Of a DNA stretch of 17,262 bases, positions 7,209-13,290 are shown piece by piece; the stretch's first letter is position 1; each line of letters starts with the position of its first letter. Source of the DNA: Bacillota bacterium (GTDB lineage Bacteria > Bacillota > Clostridia > Clostridiales > Clostridiaceae); the NCBI GenBank assembly GCA_023451395.1, contig JAEXZL010000178.1, forward strand, positions 1 through 17,262, given 5' to 3'. The translations under genes and the position numbers were made by a program. Under the pieces are notes generated by a model. It saw only the letters and a program-made list of their open reading frames with translations, searched no databases and was not told where the DNA came from.

Positions 7209-7923
7209 TATTTTAACCCTGTTTCCTGAAATGTTTCAAATCTTTAATCACAGCATAATTGGAAGAGCGATAAATAATGACTTATTATCAATAGAGCTTT
7301 TTAATATAAGGGACTATTCTTTAGATAAACATAAAAAAGTGGATGATTATCCCTATGGCGGAGGCTTTGGAATGGTGATGGCACCCCAGCCTATAGTTGA
7401 TTGTATTCAAGAAGTTAAAAAAAGCAATACTGGCAGAGTTATTTTTCTAGGACCAAGGGGGACTAAATTTAATCAGGAAAAGGCTAAAGAGCTATCTAAG
7501 GAAAAGGATTTAATTTTTTTATGCGGTCATTATGAAGGTATAGATGAAAGGGTTTACGAGTACATAGATGAGGAAATATCCTTAGGGGATTTTGTCCTTA
7601 CTGGGGGAGAAATGGCTTGTATTCCTATCCTAGACAGTATTTTTAGATTGATACCTGGTGTTCTTTCCTCACAGGAGAGCTATGAGGAAGAATCCTTCTA
7701 TAATGGCTTGCTAGAATATCCTCAATATACAAGGCCTTCAGAATTTAGAGGTTCAAAGGTTCCAGAAGTTTTATTATCAGGTAATCATGAAAAGATTAGA
7801 CAGTGGAGAAGAGGAAAGTCTCTCAAATTAACAGAAGAAAAGAGACCAGATCTTTATAAACTATATACACTTACGAAGGATGATATAAAGATTCTAAAAA
7901 AAATCCGTGAAAATAGCAATTAG
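7198..7923 (+). CDS. trmD: tRNA (guanine-37-N1)-methyltransferase TrmD
   Basis: SPOUT-class methyltransferase that puts a methyl group from S-adenosylmethionine on G37 of tRNAs reading CNN codons, preventing +1 frameshifts. The 241 residues show PYGGGFGMVM, the knot motifs IFLGPRGTKF, GHYEGIDER (110-118) and SLGDFVLTGGE (ending at E138), then a C-terminal domain with EYPQYTRPSEFRG and GNHEKIRQWRR. AGGAG at 7184-7188, 9 nt before the ATG, lies within rimM, and the 11-base overlap suggests coupled translation. At the position where I remember a catalytic Asp in the linker (the DSF motif of Haemophilus TrmD), this protein has Glu165 in EESF. Confidence 0.97.
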   Translation: MKASILTLFPEMFQIFNHSIIGRAINNDLLSIELFNIRDYSLDKHKKVDDYPYGGGFGMVMAPQPIVDCIQEVKKSNTGRVIFLGPRGTKFNQEKAKELSKEKDLIFLCGHYEGIDERVYEYIDEEISLGDFVLTGGEMACIPILDSIFRLIPGVLSSQESYEEESFYNGLLEYPQYTRPSEFRGSKVPEVLLSGNHEKIRQWRRGKSLKLTEEKRPDLYKLYTLTKDDIKILKKIRENSN

Positions 7924-7925
7924 TA

Positions 7926-7954
7926 TTGAAATACAACAATATATATGCTACAAT
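7926..7954 (+). promoter_or_regulatory. Probable sigma-A promoter for rplS
   Basis: TTGAAA (7926-7931), a 17-bp spacer, and TACAAT (7949-7954). Predicted transcription start is near 7961, immediately before the first strand of the leader structure, which supports both calls. Confidence 0.7.
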
Positions 7955-7960
7955 ACCATT

Positions 7961-8036
7961 TGTGCTAGTACGGACGTTCCTCTACTATATGATTATAATA
8001 TGAACGTTAAATTTCGTTACTAAGGAGGGAAAGCAC
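7961..8036 (+). ncRNA. Structured rplS leader, candidate L19 autoregulatory element
   Basis: Two nested stems can be seen. Outer stem: TAGTACG (7966-7972) with CGTTACTA (8015-8022), one bulged base. Inner stem: GACGTTC (7973-7979) with GAACGTT (8002-8008), ending in a 22-nt AT-rich loop. The outer stem ends directly on the SD AAGGAGGG (8022-8029), so folding could affect ribosome access. The position matches the known Bacillota L19 leader family, but I cannot confirm membership without a covariance search. Confidence 0.6.
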
Positions 8037-8390
8037 ATGAACGATATAATTAGATCAATTGAGCAAGAGCAATTAAGAGCAGATTTACCAGAATTTAATG
8101 TTGGTGATACTGTTAAGGTTTATGTTAAGATTAAGGAAAATAACAGAGAAAGAACTCAGATGTTCGAAGGTACTGTTATTAAAAGACAGAACGGTGGCAT
8201 AAGAGAAACTTTCACTGTTAGAAGATTTGCTTACGGTGTTGGAGTAGAAAGAACATTCCCAACTAACTCACCAATAATCGAAAAAATTGAGATTACTAGA
8301 AGAGGTAAGGTTAGAAGAGCTAAATTATTCTACCTTAGAGATAGAGTGGGTAAGGCATCTAAAGTTAAAGAACTTATCACAAGACGTTAA
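8037..8390 (+). CDS. rplS: 50S ribosomal protein L19
   Basis: Large-subunit protein at the interface with the 30S subunit. The 117 residues match the family end to end: an N-terminal helix (IIRSIEQEQLR), the FNVGDTVKVYVKIKENNRER core, FEGTVIKRQNGGIRETFTVRR, the GVGVERTFPTNSP loop, and a basic C-terminus RRAKLFYLRDRVGKASKVKE. SD AAGGAGGG sits 7 nt before ATG. It has its own promoter, leader and terminator, so it is probably transcribed mainly on its own, apart from read-through from rimM-trmD. Confidence 0.98.
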   Translation: MNDIIRSIEQEQLRADLPEFNVGDTVKVYVKIKENNRERTQMFEGTVIKRQNGGIRETFTVRRFAYGVGVERTFPTNSPIIEKIEITRRGKVRRAKLFYLRDRVGKASKVKELITRR

Positions 8391-8391
8391 T

Positions 8392-8425
8392 AAAATGGGG
8401 CTGTTTAGTCCCATTTTTATTTTAT
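8392..8425 (+). terminator. Intrinsic terminator after rplS
   Basis: AAAATGGGGCT (8392-8402), loop GTTT, AGTCCCATTTT (8407-8417): 11 pairs with one G-U, G-C-rich at the centre, followed by T-rich sequence TATTTTAT. It begins 2 nt after the rplS stop. Confidence 0.85.
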
Positions 8426-8453
8426 ATAAAAATACATTAAGGATGTGATACCT

Positions 8454-9317
8454 ATGGCAATCAATTGGTTTCCCGGTCACATGGTTAAAACAAGAAGAGA
8501 GATTAAAGAGAACTTAAAGCTGGTAGATGCAGTTATTGAGATAAGAGATGCTAGAATTGCAAAATCAAGCTCTAATCCAGAAATTGATGAACTCTGTGGA
8601 AACAAACCAAGAATAATACTATTGAATAAGAAAGATTTAGCAGAGGATTATGCAACCTCCTCCTGGGTAGCAGAGCTCAGCAAAAATAATATTAAAGCTT
8701 TAGCTGTAAATAGCTTAAGTAGTGAAGGATTAAAGGATATTAAGCCTGCCCTTAACGAACTTCTAAAGGAGAAGCTAGATAGGATGAAAAATAAGGGGAT
8801 AGCAAATATTACTATAAGAGCAATGGTAGTTGGAATTCCTAACGTAGGAAAATCCTCCTTCATCAATAAGATGGCAAAGAATACCGTGGCTAAAGTGGGG
8901 GATAGACCAGGAGTTACTAAGAACAAGCAATGGATAAAAACAAAAATAGGAATTGAACTTCTGGATACACCAGGTATATTATGGCCAAAATTCGATGAGG
9001 AAACAGCCTTAAACCTTGCTTTTACCGGTGCCATTAAAGATGAAATAATGGATAGAGAAGACTTGGCACTAAAGCTTGTGGAGAGGCTTCAAGAGTTCTA
9101 TCCTCAAGAGCTTAAGGAGAGATATAAGCTTCAGGATTTATTCATTAGTCCTTTAGAAAATCTTGATGCAATAGCATTAAAAAGAGGCTGTATTATGAGC
9201 AGAAATAATATAGATTATAATAGGATCGCAGCTATATTATTAGATGAATTTAGAGGTGGAAAAATCGGAAGGATATCTCTAGAAAAGCCTCAGAAGGGTG
9301 ATCATAATGGTAATTAA
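8454..9317 (+). CDS. rbgA: Ribosome biogenesis GTPase RbgA (YlqF)
   Basis: Circularly permuted GTPase needed for late 50S assembly. I use the ATG at 8454 (MAINWFPGHMVKTRR), giving 287 residues; it lies 8 nt after the SD AAGGATGTGAT, and the in-frame GTG at 8445 falls inside that SD. Motif order shows the permutation: G4 NKKD at 58-61 first, then G5-like VNSLSSEG, P-loop GIPNVGKSSF at 127 onward (K133), PGVTKN, and G3 DTPG at 171-174 followed by ILWP. A C-terminal ANTAR-like helical domain follows. The last 11 bases overlap rnhB. Confidence 0.97.
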   Translation: MAINWFPGHMVKTRREIKENLKLVDAVIEIRDARIAKSSSNPEIDELCGNKPRIILLNKKDLAEDYATSSWVAELSKNNIKALAVNSLSSEGLKDIKPALNELLKEKLDRMKNKGIANITIRAMVVGIPNVGKSSFINKMAKNTVAKVGDRPGVTKNKQWIKTKIGIELLDTPGILWPKFDEETALNLAFTGAIKDEIMDREDLALKLVERLQEFYPQELKERYKLQDLFISPLENLDAIALKRGCIMSRNNIDYNRIAAILLDEFRGGKIGRISLEKPQKGDHNGN

Positions 9318-10110
9318 TGAAGAAATTTTACAAAGTAGTTTTTCCGCTTTGAAAAATATAATTAAAGATATTGATATTTCTACCATTGATGAAAATGAAC
9401 TACAACTAACTGTAGCTATGCTGAAAAATGATAACAGAAAAAATGTAAGAACTCTTGGAGATTATCTTCTTAAAGAAAAGGATAAATTTAATAAAGAAAT
9501 AAAGAGAGTTACTTCCTTATATGAATTTGATATTGCTTTTTCAAAGGGAAAGATACTTGCCGGTGTTGACGAGGTAGGGAGAGGACCATTAGCAGGTCCA
9601 ATAGTAGCTGCAGCAGTGATTTTAGACTTAGATAATATACAGGACTTGATACTTTATATTAATGACTCTAAAACTCTTTCACAGATTAAAAGAGAAAGCC
9701 TTTCAGAAGAAATAAAAAAACGAGCTATTTCCTATTCAATTGCAGCCTGTAATAATGAAGAAATTGATCATATGGGGATTAGCTATTGTAATAATAAGAT
9801 TTTTATTGATGCAATCAATGGTCTAGGAATTAAACCCTCAGTAGTTCTTTCAGATGGTTACGGTATAAAAAATTTTAACGTAGAGAATCACCCTGTAATA
9901 AAAGGTGATTCAAAAAGTGCATCTATCGCCTGTGCCTCTATCATAGCAAAGGTGTACAGGGATAATCTAATGAAAAAGTACCATGAAGAATATCCAAATT
10001 ATGATTTTATAAGCAATGTAGGATATGGCAGCCAAAAACATATAGCGGCTATAAAAAGTAGTGGTGTTACTCCTATTCACAGAAAATCTTTTTTGAAGAA
10101 TATTTTATAG
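9307..10110 (+). CDS. rnhB: Ribonuclease HII
   Basis: Endonuclease that cuts the RNA strand of RNA-DNA hybrids and single ribonucleotides in DNA. The ATG at 9307 (MVINEEILQSS) lies 8 nt after AAGGG of the SD AAGGGTGAT; the in-frame GTG at 9298 overlaps that SD. This gives 267 residues: an N-terminal extension of about 80 residues, common in Bacillota, then the catalytic domain with GVDEVGRGPLAGP (D88, E89), NDSKTLS, SDG with D183, and KGDSKSASIACASIIAKV with D201, the four expected acidic residues. It ends only 7 bp from the convergent yraN. Confidence 0.96.
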   Translation: MVINEEILQSSFSALKNIIKDIDISTIDENELQLTVAMLKNDNRKNVRTLGDYLLKEKDKFNKEIKRVTSLYEFDIAFSKGKILAGVDEVGRGPLAGPIVAAAVILDLDNIQDLILYINDSKTLSQIKRESLSEEIKKRAISYSIAACNNEEIDHMGISYCNNKIFIDAINGLGIKPSVVLSDGYGIKNFNVENHPVIKGDSKSASIACASIIAKVYRDNLMKKYHEEYPNYDFISNVGYGSQKHIAAIKSSGVTPIHRKSFLKNIL

Positions 10111-10117
10111 CTGATAA

Positions 10118-10483
10118 TTATCTAAAAGCGTCTTCTAGAAAGTTTATTTTATAATTATAGTTATTTTTATTAAAAAACACTTCAATTATATCAAATCTCA
10201 CATAATAATTATTTAAGGAAAATTTATAAATATAGTATTCAGCACAGCGATAAATTTTATTTCTTTTAAAGCAGGTTACTGACTCCCTTGGTCTTCCATA
10301 ATGGATGGAGTACCTGCTTTTTACCTCTATAAAGGATAGTATAGCTCCTTTACAAGCTACTATATCCACCTCTCCAAAATAACATCTAAAGTTTCTTAAA
10401 AGTATTGAGTAACCAAGGCTCTGTAAGTATTTAGCTGCAATAGTTTCTCCATAAGAACCCACTTCTTTTTTATAATTTCTCAT
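10118..10483 (-). CDS. yraN: YraN family protein (UPF0102), predicted nuclease-like
   Basis: Member of UPF0102, a PD-(D/E)XK nuclease-like fold of unproven activity, usually found next to rnhB and comM. I choose the internal ATG at 10483 (MRNYKKEVGSYGE), giving 121 residues, because AGGAG (complement of 10491-10495) lies 7 nt ahead and the family starts this way; a longer in-frame start at 10537 exists but lacks support. The nuclease-like motif is intact: GEVDIV with E38 and D40, then EVKSR with E53 and K55. It is the only minus-strand gene here, convergent with rnhB (7-bp gap) and divergent from comM. No strong terminator separates it from rnhB, so the two transcripts may overlap. Confidence 0.9.
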   Translation of the reverse strand: MRNYKKEVGSYGETIAAKYLQSLGYSILLRNFRCYFGEVDIVACKGAILSFIEVKSRYSIHYGRPRESVTCFKRNKIYRCAEYYIYKFSLNNYYVRFDIIEVFFNKNNYNYKINFLEDAFR

Positions 10484-10514
10484 AGCACTACTCCTATAAA
10501 TATTTGCTTTTTTT

Positions 10515-10568
10515 ATTATTGCCCTTTTTAGGTACATTAATTATAAAATACATAAATATGGCAATAAT
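10515..10568. repeat. Inverted repeat in the yraN/comM divergent region
   Basis: ATTATTGCC (10515-10523) and its exact complement GGCAATAAT (10560-10568), 36 bp apart. The left arm contains the comM -35 sequence TTGCCC. The right arm, read on the minus strand, contains TTGCCA pointing toward yraN. The pair could be operator half-sites or simply two diverging -35 regions. Confidence 0.5.
10519..10547 (+). promoter_or_regulatory. Possible promoter for comM
   Basis: TTGCCC (10519-10524, 4/6), a 17-bp spacer, and TATAAA (10542-10547, 5/6). Start would be near 10554, leaving a 35-nt leader with SD GAGGTGAT. A minus-strand TATAAT (10545-10540) overlaps it and might serve yraN, though the best -35 candidate there is only 13 bp away. 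Confidence 0.5.
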
Positions 10569-10588
10569 TTTTATTTAGAGGTGATAAT

Positions 10589-12118
10589 ATGTCCATAGAG
10601 ATTGTTAGTGCTGCTATAAAAAATGTAGATGCTAATATTGTGAGAGTAGAAGTAGATATATCTAAGGGAATGCCTTCCTTTAATGTAGTAGGAATGGTGG
10701 ATACTGCTGTAAAAGAATCAAAAGAGCGTGTTAGAGCTGCCTTGATAAATTCCGGTTTCGATTTCCCACTAGGAAGAATTACAGTTAGTCTTGCTCCTGC
10801 TAATATAAAAAAGGTTGGTTCTCTTTTTGATCTGCCTATAGCCATAGGAATTTTAACAGCTCTTGGTTATATAGCTGAATCTAGTGTTGAAAATTATATG
10901 TTCTTTGGAGAACTTTCTTTAAATGGTGAAATTCGAGGAGTTAGAGGTGCTCTAGCTTTAGCTATAGAAGGAGTTACTAAGAATCATAGTAATATTATTG
11001 TTCCAAATAGTAATAAAGATGAGTGTTCCTTAGTATATGGAGCAAAGATTTACAGCTTTTTAACCTTGAAGCAGTGTGTAGAATTTCTTTTAAATGAAGA
11101 TAGTCTTCCTTATATGGGTACAGGTATAGGAAACTATATTTTATATCCAGAAAATGATTTTGCTGATATTAAAGGTCAGCCCAGCACAAAGCGAGCCTTG
11201 GAAATCGCCTGCGCTGGTAATCACAACGCTGCCCTTTATGGCCCACCAGGTGTGGGAAAAACAATGCTTGCAAAGAGAATCCCCTCGATACTTCCGCCAC
11301 TTACCTACGAAGAAGCCTTGGCTATAACTAAAATTTATAGCCTATCAGGGCTGCTAAATAATGAAGAAAAGCTTGAAATACATAGGCCTTTTAGAAATCC
11401 TCATAATAGTTCATCCTTATATTCAATAATTGGTGGTGGTAATGATCTTAAGGCTGGAGAGGTAACTCTTGCTAATTTAGGCGTTCTCTTTTTAGATGAA
11501 CTATTAGAGTTTAGGCGAGAAGTATTAGAGGCCTTAAGGCAGCCCTTAGAGGATAGAGTTGTTAATATTTCTAGACATACTGGATCTGTATGCTATCCTG
11601 CAAACTTTATAATGATAGCTACTTTAAATCCATGTCCCTGCGGCTACTATAGTGTTCAAGATATAAATCATCAGTGCATCTGCAGCACTAGGGAGCTAAC
11701 AAGATACTTAAAAAAACTTTCAGGACCACTGCTGGATAGAATTGATATATTTTCTTCAGTAGCACCTATTACCTATGAAGAATTAGAAGAAACAAAGGAA
11801 GAGGAAACTTCTGAATTAATAAGGGAGAGAGTTATAAGAGCAAGAAATATTCAGGAAAGAAGATTTAAAGGTAGCTCTATTAAAACCAATGGAGAAATGA
11901 GGCATAAGCATATAGTGGAATATTGTCAGCTAACTGCAGAGGGAAGAGATTTGATGAAGAAGATTTATAAAGTTTATGGGCTAAGTGCACGGGCTCACGA
12001 CAAAATTTTAAAGGTAGCAAGAACCATTGCTGATCTTCGTTCTCATGGCTCTATTGAGGTAAGAGACCTAGCAGAAGCTGTTAATTATCGAAAATTTATT
12101 GACAATAATGTCATTTAG
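10589..12118 (+). CDS. comM: ComM/YifB family AAA+ ATPase (Mg-chelatase-like)
   Basis: AAA+ protein related to the helicase ComM, which drives branch migration during transformation in Gram-negative bacteria; the role in Clostridium is inferred. The 509 residues have an N-terminal Lon/S5-like domain (about 1-165, with SKGMPSFNVVGMVDTAVKES and a VSLAPANIKKVGSLFDLPIA segment). The AAA+ core follows: Walker A GPPGVGKT at 218-225, Walker B GVLFLDE at 298-304, arginine-containing ALRQPLEDR, and a cysteine cluster beginning NPCPCGYY (C349, C351) with two further Cys soon after. SGPLLDRIDI leads into the C-terminal chelatase domain. The segment after Walker B reads LLEF where LPEF is common. SD GAGGTGAT. 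Its stop codon takes part in a possible dprA switch. Confidence 0.95.
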   Translation: MSIEIVSAAIKNVDANIVRVEVDISKGMPSFNVVGMVDTAVKESKERVRAALINSGFDFPLGRITVSLAPANIKKVGSLFDLPIAIGILTALGYIAESSVENYMFFGELSLNGEIRGVRGALALAIEGVTKNHSNIIVPNSNKDECSLVYGAKIYSFLTLKQCVEFLLNEDSLPYMGTGIGNYILYPENDFADIKGQPSTKRALEIACAGNHNAALYGPPGVGKTMLAKRIPSILPPLTYEEALAITKIYSLSGLLNNEEKLEIHRPFRNPHNSSSLYSIIGGGNDLKAGEVTLANLGVLFLDELLEFRREVLEALRQPLEDRVVNISRHTGSVCYPANFIMIATLNPCPCGYYSVQDINHQCICSTRELTRYLKKLSGPLLDRIDIFSSVAPITYEELEETKEEETSELIRERVIRARNIQERRFKGSSIKTNGEMRHKHIVEYCQLTAEGRDLMKKIYKVYGLSARAHDKILKVARTIADLRSHGSIEVRDLAEAVNYRKFIDNNVI

Positions 12119-12148
12119 GGGTTATCCTCTAATTTATTAGGAGGCTTT
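12115..12148 (+). promoter_or_regulatory. Alternative pairing region at the comM stop and dprA SD
   Basis: Segment A TTAGGGG (12115-12121, containing the comM stop TAG), B CCTCTAA (12126-12132) and C TTAGGAGG (12137-12144, the dprA SD). B can pair with A (7 pairs, one G-U, loop TTAT) or with C (7 pairs, one bulged G, loop TTTA), but not both. The dprA ATG is 4 nt after C. Confidence 0.5.
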
Positions 12149-13231
12149 ATGGAGCTTAGCAAACTTTGGCTTGGGATATGTCCATTAAAAAATAGCGATA
12201 AGATAAATCTCTTAGATATTTTTAATAGCTCTGAAGAATTATTAGATCATTTATTAAAACATCCAAGGAGTCTATCCATTGAAGAAAAAATTAAGTGTAA
12301 GCTCTTAGAGGCTTGGAATAAAGATGAGTTATTACGTACACTAGAATATTTACAAAAGATTAATGCACGTTTTATAACCTGTGAGGATAAAGAATATAAT
12401 ACAAATCTAAATAATATTGGTAAAGATAAACCATATATTCTATTTTATAAGGGTGATTTGGCACCTTTAGAAAAGTTGACAGCAGCAGTTGTAGGTTCAA
12501 GAAATTGCACTGCTTATGGTAGGGAAATCTGTGCAAGTATTGTGCAGGAGCTTACAAGTCTCGGCATAAATATAATTAGCGGTGGGGCAATGGGAATTGA
12601 TGCTTTGGCCCATGAAAAGGCACTTGGGAATAATAATTTTACTGCTGCAGTATTAGGGTGCGGCATTGATGTTATTTATCCAGAAATAAATCGGAATCTT
12701 CTGGACACAATAGCTTCTAGAGGTGCATTAATCAGTGAATTTTTACCAGGAACAAAACCCTTTGGTTTTAATTTTCCTGTGAGAAACAGGATAATAAGTG
12801 GTATTGCTGATATAATCATAATAATTGAGGCTTCGCTAAAAAGTGGAAGTTGTATCACTGGAAGGAGAGGAGCTGATCAGGGACGAGAAGTTATTGCTGT
12901 TCCAGGGGCTCTTACTATGAAAAATAGTCAGGGCTGCAATAAGCTAATAGAGGAAGGGGCACATATTTATCTTGGAATCGAGAGTATTTATAATGCTTTA
13001 GATTTCAATCATAAATGGACAGAACAGAAAAAAGCTTCTCCAATCCTAGTTAAAAATAGTAAAATAGAGGATGTAATTTTGAAGATAATTTCAGATAAGC
13101 CTACACATATTGATGAAATACAGAAAAGTTCTAATATTGACATCTCAGTTCTTTATGGTTTATTATTTGAAATGCAACTAAAAAATCAAATAATTAGTTT
13201 AAGCGGAAATTTTTATGCAAGGATAATTTAA
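12149..13231 (+). CDS. dprA: DNA-processing protein DprA
   Basis: Loads RecA on incoming single-stranded DNA during natural transformation. The 360 residues have an N-terminal helical domain (1-100), then the Rossmann-like core with VVGSRNCTAYG, SGGAMGIDALAH (G145 to H155), GCGIDVIYP and FPVRNRIISG. A C-terminal winged-helix domain of about 60 residues follows (IEDVILKII...LYGLLFEMQLKNQIISLSGNFYARI). The usual ITAR-type loop reads SGSCITGRRGADQGRE (232-247), somewhat unusual around the glycines. SD TAGGAGG is only 4 nt from ATG and can be masked by pairing. Downstream of comM by 30 nt, so probably one transcript. Confidence 0.95.
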   Translation: MELSKLWLGICPLKNSDKINLLDIFNSSEELLDHLLKHPRSLSIEEKIKCKLLEAWNKDELLRTLEYLQKINARFITCEDKEYNTNLNNIGKDKPYILFYKGDLAPLEKLTAAVVGSRNCTAYGREICASIVQELTSLGINIISGGAMGIDALAHEKALGNNNFTAAVLGCGIDVIYPEINRNLLDTIASRGALISEFLPGTKPFGFNFPVRNRIISGIADIIIIIEASLKSGSCITGRRGADQGREVIAVPGALTMKNSQGCNKLIEEGAHIYLGIESIYNALDFNHKWTEQKKASPILVKNSKIEDVILKIISDKPTHIDEIQKSSNIDISVLYGLLFEMQLKNQIISLSGNFYARII

Positions 13232-13254
13232 GAGATAAAAAGAAGTTTATTTAT

Positions 13255-13290
13255 AAGGGGGTGACTCTCCGATAATATACGGAGAAATTT
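13255..13290 (+). promoter_or_regulatory. Displaced SD plus hairpin in front of topA
   Basis: SD AAGGGGGTGA at 13255-13264 is far from the topA ATG at 13291. Between them TCTCCG (13266-13271) pairs with CGGAGA (13280-13285), loop of 8. Looping out these 20 nt leaves 9 nt between GGGGG and ATG (4 + 5), the same split as at khpA. A local GGAG (13281-13284), 6 nt from ATG, is a normal SD by distance but is inside the stem. Confidence 0.55.

Noticed and set aside
10095..10135. Bidirectional terminator between rnhB and yraN
   Set aside because: GAAGA and TCTTC can pair around a bulged AT-rich stem, but the fold is weak and lacks a clean T-run on either strand; not strong enough to list.
10484..10537. 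Longer yraN start 18 codons upstream
   Set aside because: The internal ATG at 10483 has AGGAG 7 nt ahead and matches the usual family N-terminus; the extra residues (MYLKRAIIKK...) look like translated leader.
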